In this document: piece by piece, positions 12,006 through 23,800 of the stretch
Numbering within the stretch: position 1 is the stretch's first letter
Layout: the number at the start of each line of letters is the position of its first letter
Origin: Theobroma cacao
Lineage: Eukaryota; Streptophyta; Magnoliopsida; Malvales; Malvaceae
NCBI RefSeq assembly: GCF_000208745.1
Contig: NC_030857.1
Span: 4,130,714 to 4,194,713 of the forward strand
DNA length: 64,000 nucleotides
Reading direction: 5' to 3'
The notes under the pieces: model-generated
Database searches by the model: none
What the model saw: the letters and a program-made list of their open reading frames with translations, nothing else
Told to the model about the DNA's origin: nothing
Program-made: the position numbers and the translations under genes

Positions 12006-13388
12006 GGGGTAGTTTTGGAAAAGAAAACCTAAAGGCTAAACGTGGGAAATGGGAAAGAAGAAGAAGGGGAAACGACTTGTGGCCTTTTCTGTTGCGTTGG
12101 GGGAGATTATCCGGATCCTCTCCGGGTTATTAATGGTTCATTCGGGTATTTTAAAAATCTATTTCAGCCCAATCTAAGCAGGCCTTTAATGGACGTAGCC
12201 CATAACCTTTGTAATAATGCCTCTCTTTCTTAAGCCATCGGCCCATTGTTTCCAGTATTAAAAAATGGGCTACTCAAATTCAGTTTACTACACAATTGTT
12301 TATATTTGCTTTAAAACTTAATTAATTCGGTGAAAGTATATTCATTTGGTCCCAACACTACAAATCTTGGTTGTTTACCAAATACAAACATACTATTACT
12401 AATAATTCCATTTTTCTTTCATATGGCTGCCACATTATCATCTTATATTTTGTACGCTAAATCAGACATCAGCTCCTGTACTAGTATGTATAAGACGATT
12501 GCTTGTGGTATTTGTATTTTATGGTGATCAACCCTCTCCAAATTTCTTAATTTTCTATAAGCAAAGAATATATTATAAGTTGAAAATTCATTTTGGGTAT
12601 TAGAAGTACATAATAATTGGATGACAACATGTTCGGTTTACAGATGAAGTAATTGGATGGTGACATGATAATGAAAACCTGAGGTTTAATAATTTTAAGA
12701 AGGAAAAAAGATCATGTGTATTTTTTTATTGTCATATGTTTTGAAATCCCAAGTCATAACCCACTTTTAAAACATCTTCAAAACCTGCAAGGTAGTTCAA
12801 AAAAATTGTTAACATTTTTCCTTTGAAAGATGGTATGTATATTTTGGGTTTATGAAAATTGTGTTGGTGTAAAAGGGAGTTTAGATGGAATTTAAGGAAT
12901 TGGTAAATTTGACTTTAAGATAAGTCTTTTAATGGATTTTTTTTAAAGATTGATTTCACTTCATTATACAAAGAAAAATAATACGAATAGTCTTAGAGAT
13001 ACAATGAAGTTTACGTTTAATTTTGTTTTGCATTTTATAAAAGTAAACCACTAGATACATCTGAATGTTTGCAAAATTGTTCAACCTTAAAATGTATTTT
13101 TTGCAGTAAGTAAATTATAAAGAATTTAGATGCTTTTATAGTTGACAAGAACTTAAGTGTTTATGTTAATTTTTAAAATACAATACTATTCTTGTTTTTG
13201 ATTTTTTTTACTCTTATGTTGTTTTTATTTTGATTTGTCAAAATGGTTGACAATAAATACTTTATATAAATTTGCAAGTGCTTCTTCTTCAATAACATAA
13301 TTCTTTCATCAAGATATTTTTATTTTAAGAATACTTTTGCGTTTTGCAAAATACAACTTTTAGATAAAAATATTATTTTAATAGTCAT

Positions 13389-13541
13389 TTTATGAAAAAA
13401 CAATCATTCATTTTATAAGATATAATTTTTAAACTATAATATGACAAGATAACTTTTCATATCACTTTATGAAGGGACAACCACTTATTTCATGAGATAT
13501 AACTTTTGAGCTTCAACATAAAAAGATAATTTTTCACGTCC
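13389..13541. repeat. AT-rich direct duplication, period 77 bp
   Basis: Two adjacent copies start with TTTATGAA at 13389 and 13466 and share ACAA-CA-T, AGATATAA-TTTT, and AAGATAA-TTTTCA in order. They have diverged by scattered substitutions. This may be a fragment of a degenerate element; no terminal structure is visible. Confidence 0.65.
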
Positions 13542-14537
13542 AAACTTTTGATTTGTGATATTTTTTCAATTATTTCATAATTTTTAAATTAAGATAACTT
13601 TTTATATTAAAAGATAATTTTTTTTATTTAAAAAATACACAAACAAATTGAAATGCTTTAAGTTAATAAATATTTAGATCATAGCATTATATATTTATTG
13701 ACCAGCTCTAATCAGTGATAAACAAAGGAAATAAGAAATCATTTATGCTAAAGTCAAGCACATTTCTGCCATATGTATTTGCCGGTTTTAAAAGCAAAGA
13801 GGACGGAGAGACAGAAAGAGATGGGTGTTAAGATTGCCAAATTTAGTTTTTGTCATTGTCAAAATGGTAGGGAAATTTATGCCAATACCCATCATTATTT
13901 TAATCAACGGGCCCCTCCTTGTCAAGGTATGGAACAATGGCTAACCAGATAGGAATTTAGCAACTTACATGCTATAATATATATATATATATTTCATGGG
14001 GCAAATATGGAAATCTTAATCAAGATCTTTGTGTTAGTTTCCATATACATAAAATTTAATCTGTATACTAAGAATGGTAAAACCAGAAGTGGCAGTGTTA
14101 GAGGAGATGTTGCTGTCAAAGAGATGTTGGTTGCCCCAGCAATCCTTGGGCCAATCGTCTTGATACAGTTCATAGTTGCTCAATCCAAGCCCCTTGCATA
14201 GGGCACTAGGCTACAAGATTGTATTGTATATGTGCACGAGGGCGCCAAGAAGTCCCCTGAATTTGGCCATTTCAAGTCTGTTAGATTAGCCTTCTAATAA
14301 CTTCATTTGCAGCTTTTCTACGTTTCTCCTGACGTAAACCTGTAAGCCGCTAGGCTTCTTTTCTGTAACATAAAAATTTTGTCCACTCTGCTTAATTAGT
14401 TTAAAAGCTAACACTCTTTCTAAGGAATATCAGCAGTTGAAAGGCATAAAGCAGACGATCAGCACATATTTAAGGGAGTAGTGCTATACCTAACTTAGTA
14501 TATCTAGATTCCAGACCAACCCCAACATCAAAAGAAA

Positions 14538-15116
14538 ATGAGTCACAACGAGGTTTACTCCCATGTGAATGTACCCTTTTCATGGGAGCTCAAACCTGGT
14601 GTCTCAAAGGTGACACACGAAGAGGGCAGCATTGATTTAAGACATATATCAGTAAATTTACCCCCTCCTCCACGCCTGTCGAAGAGTGCTTGGTTTTGTG
14701 TTGATGATTTGCAGGGTGTTCTTCCTCCGTGCCAGCTTCAGCCTCTGCCGAGAAGTGCAGCAACGAAGGGTAATTTCAACAAGCAGGAAGACCCTTTTGT
14801 AGCAGCTTATAGGAAATGCGCAGAGTACTCTATCAATGGTCAGTTGGGCACTGATAGCAAAAATGATGCCTGCAGGACTAGGACTATGAGGAACATGTGC
14901 ACTCTCTCATGTAAGTACTCGTGCACTGTCAGCAGTGAAAACGAGGTAAGAGTGTCTCAGTGCTCGAAGGAAAAGCCCAAGGAAGAACGGAAAGAAAAAG
15001 ACAGGGGCGATGCAAAATTCATTGGACAAAGCGATGTCAAACGCAACCAGGAAAAGCTAAATTGGTCGTGCCTTGTGTGTGTGAATGAATCAGTAAGGCC
15101 CATGTCAGATGATTGA
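14538..15116 (+). CDS. DUF688-type plant protein, copy 1
   Basis: A 192-aa single-exon protein of unknown function. The N-terminal VPFSWELKPGVSK block (residues 13-25) is the hallmark of plant DUF688 proteins. It is followed by the proline-rich LPPPPRLSK and LPPCQLQPLP, then KQEDPFVAAYRKC, and a cysteine-containing tail (MCTLSCKYSCTVSSENEVRVSQ). No signal peptide or membrane segment is seen. The C-terminal third is Lys/Glu-rich and charged. The neighbour 0.75 kb downstream is a clear paralogue in the same orientation. The MSHNEVYSH start aligns with MNQSVVHSQ of the paralogue, supporting the chosen ATG. Confidence 0.85.
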   Translation: MSHNEVYSHVNVPFSWELKPGVSKVTHEEGSIDLRHISVNLPPPPRLSKSAWFCVDDLQGVLPPCQLQPLPRSAATKGNFNKQEDPFVAAYRKCAEYSINGQLGTDSKNDACRTRTMRNMCTLSCKYSCTVSSENEVRVSQCSKEKPKEERKEKDRGDAKFIGQSDVKRNQEKLNWSCLVCVNESVRPMSDD

Positions 15117-15868
15117 TCGATGCATGCAATTGGTGTAATGCTGTGGGCATTAATTTTTTGAAATATGGATCTGCAATAATCAAATTACCAGTTGAAAGTG
15201 TTGTCTGAATTGTACTGGTTTACAATTTTTAAAGCCAATCCAATGTATTTGTCAATTTTTTGTTGCTGTCTGATTGAATTTTAATCTGCCAAAAAGTTAC
15301 GTTAATCCCACTTGTGAAAAGCAAATTTAAAATTTTCTGGTTGTCCTGCTAGGCTGCTTGTTGTTAGTTCAGCTGATGTGCAGTACATCAGAGTTGGAGA
15401 CATTGACTGGGTTAAAACTAGGCTCTGACAAACAGCATTAAAGATTAACAAAAACTCTTCCTTTTTTCTTTTCTGCACTAGTTTTCAACTTTCAAATCTG
15501 TCTTTAGTCTTCGAGATTGAGCCATAATTGCTCATAAAGGCGGCAAGGAATGTAGAAAAGTCAGTGACCACGGTCAATCTTCCTGGGTTTCTCACTTTTC
15601 CTTCCAACTCTTTTTTGTCAACTTGTCAACTTTTCTGTGATGTAGACTCGTAAGACTTGATCCTTCATCCGCAACCTCCCCTGGCTTTTCCTTGCAAGTT
15701 CTGTTTACAAGGCTAATCTCCACCTTCTTTTCTTCTCGTTTTACACGCTATGATGCAAGGAAGCTATGCAATCATATATTCACAAATCACCCGCTACAAG
15801 AAAACCCCTTGCTATAAAAAGCCTAACCAGATTGTTTCTTATCAGAAAATAGCATTAGAAACAAAAAA
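15117..15868. other. Spacer between the two DUF688-type genes
   Basis: 3' UTR of copy 1, then the promoter of copy 2. A clear TATA box (CTATAAAAA) sits at 15812-15820, about 50 bases before the second start codon. No further gene is seen. Confidence 0.7.
15812..15820 (+). promoter_or_regulatory. TATA box of DUF688-type copy 2
   Basis: CTATAAAAA 49 bases upstream of the ATG at 15869, implying a very short leader (about 20 bases). The match is strong and well positioned. Confidence 0.7.
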
Positions 15869-16312
15869 ATGAATCAGAGCGTGGTTCACTCCCAAGGGAA
15901 CGTGCCCTTCTCATGGGAGAACAAGCCAGGGGTTTGCAAGCTGACAAGCCAAGAAGGCTCCGAAGAATATTACTTTTTGCAAAAGCTACCGTCACCTCCA
16001 TATCCACCTGAAAGTGCTAGGATATCGATCCATGACATTAAAATTCCTCCTCCTCCTTGTGCCTTTCAGCATCCTTTCAAAACTTCTTCAAGAAGAGGAC
16101 TTAGGAAGTCTGATGACCCCTTTTTGGCAGCTTACAAGGAGTGCACCAAGAACACTAGCAAAGGTAAGTTGGCTAAAAGGGATGGCGGGTCTGGTTTGAA
16201 GAAGGGCATGTTCAATTGGTCTTGTAAACAATCCTGCAGTGTTAGGAATGATAATTTAGTTAGGATTTCTCAGCTTCCTCTCTCTCGAGACAGTTCAGGT
16301 ACAAAGAGGTGA
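15869..16312 (+). CDS. DUF688-type plant protein, copy 2
   Basis: A 147-aa single-exon paralogue of the gene at 14538. The same blocks occur in the same order: VPFSWENKPGVCKL (13-26), the proline-rich LPSPPYPPESARIS, IPPPPCAFQHPF, RKSDDPFLAAYKEC, and WSCKQSCSVRNDNLVRISQLPLS. It lacks most of the charged tail of copy 1, so it is about 45 residues shorter. Function is unknown. Synonymous and non-synonymous divergence is spread throughout while motifs are kept, so both copies look functional rather than one being a pseudogene. Confidence 0.85.
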   Translation: MNQSVVHSQGNVPFSWENKPGVCKLTSQEGSEEYYFLQKLPSPPYPPESARISIHDIKIPPPPCAFQHPFKTSSRRGLRKSDDPFLAAYKECTKNTSKGKLAKRDGGSGLKKGMFNWSCKQSCSVRNDNLVRISQLPLSRDSSGTKR

Positions 16313-17539
16313 GAGAAAAATATAAACTGTTTGTGAACTTTGACAGGTTCAACATCCTGGATTGTTTCCATTGTTTGTCTCTTCTTTATTGTATAAAAAA
16401 GCTTGAAATGTATGGCTTACAGAAGATCATCTTCTACTTCCATCTGCTAAATAAACTTGGATTCTTTTTGCTGGAGGCCTGGAGCAAACATGTTGGATTC
16501 AAGGTTGATTGTGAGCTACACAAGACCAGGCTAAAGACTCAATGATTGAGAGCTAGCCGGATATTATTTGATCTTCACAAGTCTAGCTGTCCAAGCAATG
16601 GCAAGAGGCAAATTGATTAATTTTCTGTCACTCTATAGAATATAATAACATTGAGAAATTTTCTAGCATAGCTACCTTTCAAGAGATATATACTCAATAT
16701 ATATATATATATATAATTGATTAAATAAATTAAATAAACCCATTTAAAGGTTGAAAGCAATAAGCCAAAAGGGAGGTGACTGCACTGTTGAAACCAAGCC
16801 CCAACTCCCCAATTCCAAAGATAATTTTGGCAAATCGAACATCCAACCTTAGCAAAATAGAATAAAAGAAATGTTTGCCAAATATCTAATTACTGTAATC
16901 AATCAGACAGTTACTTCACATGAAAGAAGAATATCACTTATCTCATATACATCATGAAGCCAATTAGTGTGCTGATTGAATAGCCACTCATCATGATGAT
17001 TTAAGTATAGGATTACAAGTTTATGATGTATCTCTGTAAATATTTTTTATTTATTATTTGTAGACTCTCTAAGTGTCCAATGACTTAGAATATTATTTTA
17101 AATTAATTCAATAAAATTTTTCTTTGTATAAAAAAAAAATTTCTCTACCCAAATTGATCGAGACAATTAGAGATATATTATTGGAACAATAATATTATTT
17201 AGATTATATTAATAATGAGATAATTGAAATAACAAAAAACATAAATTGATAATAATTTCTTTGCTGTGCTTGCAATCTCATGTCATAAACTTATCTTGAT
17301 CTATACATAAAATTTTATTATATTTATATGTAATAATTTTATCATTAAAATGCAAACAATAATTTATTTTATTTTTAAATTTTTTATTACTCCATGATAA
17401 GTCTGATTATCAACAAAATTAAAATGAGCAAACTCGAAAGAAACGGTGGGTAATAGGTGGGATTGTCCGGATCCGACCCGGGAACAAAACGGGAGATAAA
17501 AAGAAAAATGAAAAATAAAAGCGTTTCCCCATAAAACCA
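16313..17539. other. Intergenic region before PRP40A
   Basis: 3' UTR of DUF688-type copy 2, then AT-rich DNA with an AT dinucleotide run at about 16696-16716. No gene is supported. The right end is the PRP40A promoter. Confidence 0.65.
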
Positions 17540-17571
17540 AGATTTTCTCTGCTTACACCTATTCCTCTCTT

Positions 17572-17579
17572 AAACCCTA
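17572..17579 (+). promoter_or_regulatory. Telo-box (AAACCCTA) near the PRP40A transcription start
   Basis: Perfect AAACCCTA in the region expected to be the first, non-coding exon of PRP40A. Such boxes are typical near starts of highly expressed plant housekeeping genes. A leader intron from 17647 (GTAAGT) to 17826 (TTGCAG) is likely. Confidence 0.5.
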
Positions 17580-17848
17580 GCACCTGGAATTCCGAGACTG
17601 AGATCCAAGCTCTCCCACACAATTGTTTGTTTTTCATTTGATATCTGTAAGTAGTTATAATTCTATGTTAACTTCAATGATTTCACCAAGATTGGTGTGG
17701 AGTAAATTTCGTTTCATGATATTGTTTGGTATGGATAATTTGGGCATTTAAATTGATTACGTTTGGGAACTCTTGGATGCAGTTTCTATCTTGTTTTTGT
17801 TAGTGGGTTCATGTCAATCTTTGCAGATATTTGAGGTGAATTTTGCAT

Positions 17849-17884
17849 ATGTGCCGGAATGGCCAACAATTCTCAACCCTCTAG
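17849..17884 (+). promoter_or_regulatory. Short uORF overlapping the PRP40A start codon
   Basis: An 11-codon frame opens at 17849, ten bases before the main ATG (17859), and stops at 17882-17884 inside the coding sequence. Its ATG context is weak (C at -3, T at +4) while the main ATG is strong (G at -3, G at +4), so most ribosomes should scan past it. Confidence 0.45.
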
Positions 17885-20800
17885 TGCACAGGTAGCATAC
17901 TTACGTGGTTTGATTCTTGGTTTTATTGCTATAATATAAACACTTTATCAATACTTTCTTTTTTGTAGGGTTTAATCTTAGCTGCTGTTTCCATGTTTTG
18001 TCAAAATTTATCAAATTTTATAAATATCCTTTTGAGGCTTTTCCCTCTTTTTTGTTTTTCTTCGAAATAGTTAGAAATAACTTGAATATGGTTACTAGAA
18101 GCTCTTACTTTGATAAGATCCTCCGAGTGGCTCTATGGTTTTTGTATCAATGACAAATCGGATGTAGTTTTGCCTAAAGTACATACATATATAATATCCT
18201 TCATTCTTGTTTTTATATGAAGGTCTAAGATGTCTAAACTTTTCTGCTATCCTCTTTCTTTCCCAGCCACATTGGCCTCCTGCAGTTGGATCCTTGGGTC
18301 CTCAAAGTTATGGTTCTCCTTTATCTTCACAGGTAATTCCTCCTCTTTTTTCATGTTTATGACCATTTTCATCTTCTGACAGAAATTTATTAAATCCATT
18401 ATGTGTGAAATTTTCCATTGCAGTTCCGACCAGTCGTCCCAATGCAGCAAGGTCAGCACTTTGTTCCAGCTGCTTCCCAACAGTTTCGGCCTGTTGGGCA
18501 GGTTCCCTCTTCAAATGTTGGGATGCCAGCTGTTCAAAATCAGCAGATGCAGTTTTCTCAGCCAATGCAGCAGTTTCCACCACGGCCAAATCAACCTGGT
18601 CTTTCTGCACCTTCAGCACAGCCTATGCATGTACCATTTGGTCAAACAAACAGGCCACTTACATCTGGATCACCACAGTCACATCAAACTGCTCCCCCTT
18701 TGAATAGTCATATGCCAGGCTTAGGGGCCCCTGGAATGCCCCCCTCTTCATCATATAGTGTAAGGCCTTGTGTCTATGTTTCCAGTTTCCATTTTGTTAG
18801 TATTGCATAAGTTCAAAGAGTGTCTTCCACTTTCTCTGATGTTTTTACATTTTTCCCAGTATGTGCCATCTTCTTTTGGCCAGCCACAGAACAATGTCAG
18901 TGCATCGTCCCAGTTTCAGCCTACATCTCAAGTGCATGCACCTGTTGCTCCTGTGGCTGGACAACCTTGGTTGTCATCTGGAAATCAGAGTGTTTCACTT
19001 GCTATACCAATACAGCAGACTGGCCAACAACCTCCACTCATTTCTTCTGCAGATACAGTAAGTGCTTCCTCCCTGAGATATCAGGTATAATGTATATCAA
19101 ACAGGAATTTTAACTAGGGCATGCCATGTTTAATTTTCATCATTTAGTTCAAATGTTATATGCTCACTATTTAATTGTTGTTGTGCTGGCCAGGAGTAAG
19201 TTTAGATGAGAAATCAAATTTTACAGCTAGAACCTGGCCAAGAAGTACAAATTGCTAAGAAAGTTGACCAGTCTTAAGGGAAAGACTCAGTGAGGAAATG
19301 AAAAACAAAATATAGACATAAATAACCAAAGAAAATTGAAAAAAAGGAGAGAGCTTTAATTTGTCTTGAACTTGTCCTTTCTTCATCTATTTCCCATGCC
19401 CTGATCATTTAGATGACAAATACTTCTATTTCTCTTTTTTCTATAACCTTTATTATGACATAGTGGCATAGAGTGTGAACTTTTCCTAGAAAAATGTATT
19501 TCTTTAGAGTTATGGGCTTGATGTATGGCTTTCTAGACTGGCTAAGTTTCTGTTTGGTCTCCTCAACTTCTCTATTGTATTTGGAAAAGAAATTGTGTGA
19601 ACATTGGACCACCATAAACTGTTTCTGTTTCTGGTCCAATATCAACAACCTCCCTTGCTGTTATTTTTCAGCATTGCAACTTCTATCATCAGTGAAAGGA
19701 ACTACCTTAATAATCCCTATTTAGAATGTGAGTTATAATGTTAAGTCACTGTCAATAGCATTTTGGAAATTATTTATAATTCCAGAAATTGGTTATTGTG
19801 GATAGCATTTTGGAAGCTAGGTTCCACTGTATTTTGTTTTCAATTTCATGTTATCTTGCTGCTGTACCAAATCTTACTGCTTCTGATTTTGCACTTTTTG
19901 CATACCAGGCTGCCAATGCTCCTATTCTTACTCCGCCATCAGCTTCTGATTGGCAAGAGCATACATCTGCTGATGGAAGAAGGTAATTTTACATTGTAGC
20001 TGCTGCATTGTAATTTTTGCTCATATCTTGCTGTGTTCTTGGGGTTTTAACTTCTATTAGGACTGTTTAAGTTTCATCTTGTGCTTTTATCATTCTATAT
20101 TGTCATTAATCAGTCTTTGTAGTTAGTTACTTAGACATTTGTTCGTCAAGAATTAGATTTGGTGTTCACTTGTTGTGTCTAACTGATTCTTACATTTCTG
20201 CAGATACTATTACAACAAAAAGACGAGGCAATCTAGTTGGGAAAAGCCTCTGGAACTGATGACACCAATAGAGGTGAGGCATATTACTGTCGAGTTGCTG
20301 TTTCTGTAGTTAAATGTTCTGTTCCATGATCTGTTAACCTTGAATTTGATGTGACATGCTATTTATACAAATTGTTCCCTTTAATGGATGCTGAAAATTG
20401 TAGCCATTCTTTACTTGATCAAAATTGTTTTATGCGAAATCTCCTTTCTTTTGCATGTTTTTGCATTGGTTTGTAGATGTCATGGCAAGTGTGGAGAAAT
20501 TTAACGACTGCTCTAAATGGTCACTTTGAGGGCGGGCCTTCACTTTCTCAAGGCAGGCAACATTTTGCTATTTACATCTTGTTTATCATGTGGGGATAAA
20601 TTGTTATGAGGAAATCATGATTAGATATATAGACGTACTTAATCAATGCCTATTAGCAACTGTTTTCAATTTCTTCATCATTTCCTACTCCATAGTTAAG
20701 TTTTAGCAGGGTGGTAATATTGTTCCTCCCCCTTAACACAGTTACCTAATCTATTTTTAAACTTCTGTTGCCTATATATATTTCTCTCTTGTTTTTGTTG

Positions 20801-23800
20801 TCTCTTTGGTAGTCCATGTGTTTTTCTAATCCTATATCTTATTTAGTCGAATGTGGTTTATGCTCGGTACTGTAATGAATTTATAGGTTGATGTAAAGGA
20901 ATTCTTTATGCTGTTCATTGTGTAGCTCTTTCCTATCTAAACTTCTTTGTTTTTTTACTTATATCTGGTGCTTCTGATTTTATGTGTTACTGGTTACCTT
21001 CTTTTTTCTTCTTTATGGTGTTATTTGTTGCAAGATTGTGTTTGTAATGGTTTGTAAAGAGTTCCACAGGTACATTTTGGCCACTGATTTTCAGAGGTAT
21101 GAAATGCTGGGTCAATGGCTCTTGCTGTATTTATCATTTCGCTTTGCTTCATACTTGTTTCTATCGATTTTTACAAGATTCCTTTGGATTGGAATTTGAT
21201 GTCAATGTATGTTTTTTGTGTCCTATGGGCCAAGAGGTTAACGAACTGATGAATCCTAGGAAAATATATTTAGGTTTCTTACTTCGCCGATGGAAACATC
21301 CTGAAGATATGGCTCAGGCAAAAAGGTTTTACTATTTGTAACCATAAAGTATGATTTAGGTTCACCATTGCACCTGAAGGGAAAGGGATTTTTTTTGTTA
21401 TTATGAGGGAGATGTGCTTGTACTCATTTTAACGATGTTAAGGGCAAGCAAGTCAAGACTGTAAGATGAATCCTAGCACATTCATGAGGTGAAGAAGAAT
21501 TTAGAGGTTACTTGTGGGCTAAATTCTCATTAACAGTTGAGATAACTGGTCCTCCCCTTTCTGAGTTTTGACTCGAGTTAGATAATTTTATTATTAGTAT
21601 TGTTGGTATAGAATTTTGCCATGACAGCTTCTTTTACCTTGACCATTTGCATGCACACATCCCTAGCCAAGTGAATCCCTGCAGTATTGATTCTCACATC
21701 CATTAGGTCAGCAAAACTTTTGGCCTGCTTGTGGGCCGAATTCTCACCAATGGCTGAGATGTTTAATGACCATCCCTCCACCTTTTCAGGGTTTTGATTC
21801 TTATAAGTGAACCATTTTTTATGTATTAGTGTATCTTTTACGTAGGTAGAATAGCTTCTTTCACTCCACCAGTTGCACATACACCCATCTCTCCCCTTCT
21901 GGGAATTTGGTATGAGTTGAAACTGGTATTGGGTCTCTTTCTTGACAAGGTTATGATTTAATTTGCTTTTTTTTTTGTTTTATCTATTTGTTCCATCTTT
22001 ATATGTTTGGCTGCATCATTAGCAGCTTCATTGTTATTCTTACATTGACTGATAGAATGCCACTCCTTGGTATAATCCTGATGTTTTGTGAATTTTCTTT
22101 TTCATTATTTCTTTTACTCTTTGCTTAATCATTCCTTTTCTGTAACAGAGAGCTGATGCGTCCACTGTTTGGAAGGAATTTACAACTCCAGAGGGAAGAA
22201 AGTATGTTTGAAATTTGTTGTACCGTTCTCTTTATCGTGTACCTTTTTTCCCACATATTATTTTTTAATATGCTCTAGAATATTTATCATTTTTTGGTCT
22301 GTTAAAATTTATTTTCATGATTGATTTGTGATCAGGAGATTGCTTTTGCAGGTATTATTATAACAAGGTTACAAAGCAATCTAAGTGGACAATACCTGAG
22401 GAATTGAAGGTTCATCCTTGTGATTTATGATTACTGTTTTGTTACCTGGCATTTTACCTTTCTGACTTCATTTTTTAATGCTTAATTCCAGTTAGCTCGT
22501 GAGCAAGCTCAGGTAGTAGCTAGCCAAGGAGCCCCATCAGATACAGGAGTGGCTTCTCAAGCGCCAGTTGCTGGTGCTGTCTCCTCAGCTGAGATGCCTG
22601 CTGCAGCTATTCCTGTGAGCTCCAACACTTCGCAGGCTTCAAGCCCAGTATCAGTTACGCCTGTTGCTGCTGTTGCTAATCCTTCCCCTACTTTAGTATC
22701 TGGATCAACAGTTGTTCCTGTTTCACAATCTGCTGCAACGAATGCATCTGAGGTTCAATCACCTGCAGTTGCTGTTACCCCCTTACCTGCTGTTTCCTCC
22801 GGAGGTTCTACTACTCCTGTTACTTCGGTCAATGCTAACACAACAATGATGTATGGACATGTTCTACTGGTTTCACATTTAATTATTTATTGATTCAGTA
22901 ACTGTTGAAATTAACTGCTTGTTCTCTATCCTCATTGCAGAAGAAGCTTGGAAAGTACAGCATCTCAAGATTCTGTGCATTTCACAAATGGAGCTTCTGC
23001 TCAGGACATTGAGGTATGACTCATTTGTCATTTGTCAAAGGCTGTTTTTATTCTCAGCTCTCTGCTTACCGTTTCTGAGAGGCACAAATTTTATGAATTC
23101 TTTCTTTTTGAGGAAAACTTTTGGTTATTGGATTTTCATTGCTGGCTGGTCTATTTGGCAACACGCAGATGCTCCAGTTTTCAAAAATGTTGGCAGTGGG
23201 ATATATGTTTTATTTGTTGTAATTGATTTTTTTTTTTGTTATTTGTTGTTATTTGCAGGAAGCAAAAAAGGGGATGGCAACGGCTGGAAAGGTTAATGTG
23301 ACTCCAGTGGAAGAGAAAGTTCCGGATGATGAGCCTTTAGTATATGCAAATAAGCAGGTAGCATTTTAGAAACTTGTCATAACTTTTTATTCTTCTCATT
23401 TGACCTTCAGTTTTCGTCTGTCTGTTCCCCTGAGAACTGGGAATGGGAATTTTGATGCCAGTTATGTGTTCAACCGGATCAATATCAGCTCCTTTTATTT
23501 ATTATGCTTTTGTACTTATTTTTCCTTTGTTCAGGAAGCAAAAAATGCTTTCAAATCCCTCCTTGAATCCGCAAATGTGCAATCTGATTGGACTTGGGAG
23601 CAGGTATCCCATCTTGATCTTATTTCCTTCCTGCCACCTTTGATCTTTTGATATATTTATTTCCATTGATATTGAGTTTTTTTTTCAGACAATGAGAGAA
23701 ATAATTAATGACAAAAGGTATGGTGCTTTGAAGACACTTGGGGAGCGGAAGCAAGCCTTTAATGAGGTAAAATGTTAAACAGAATCTTACAATAGTGGCT

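Larger units (their letters stand above)
11823..14537. other. Divergent intergenic region between RRP1 and the first DUF688 gene
   Basis: The left end is the RRP1 leader and promoter. From about 12.3 to 14.0 kb it is very AT-rich with a 77-bp tandem duplication at 13389-13541 and an AT dinucleotide run near 13978-13993. The 64-codon frame at 14007-14201 is not supported as a gene. A TATA-like ATATTTAAG near 14466 may serve the DUF688 gene at 14538. Confidence 0.6.

Noticed and set aside
14007..14201. 64-codon frame MEILIKIFVLVSIYIKF... that looks like a signal peptide
   Set aside because: Its start is in an AT run directly after a simple repeat and it ends with no conserved part; short hydrophobic frames are expected by chance in such DNA.
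20477..20552. Possible extra PRP40A exon (ATGTCATGGCAAG...) in the 1.9-kb intron with a GC donor
   Set aside because: It is 76 bases, not a multiple of three, and would break the frame; no counterpart exists between the WW domains of PRP40 proteins.
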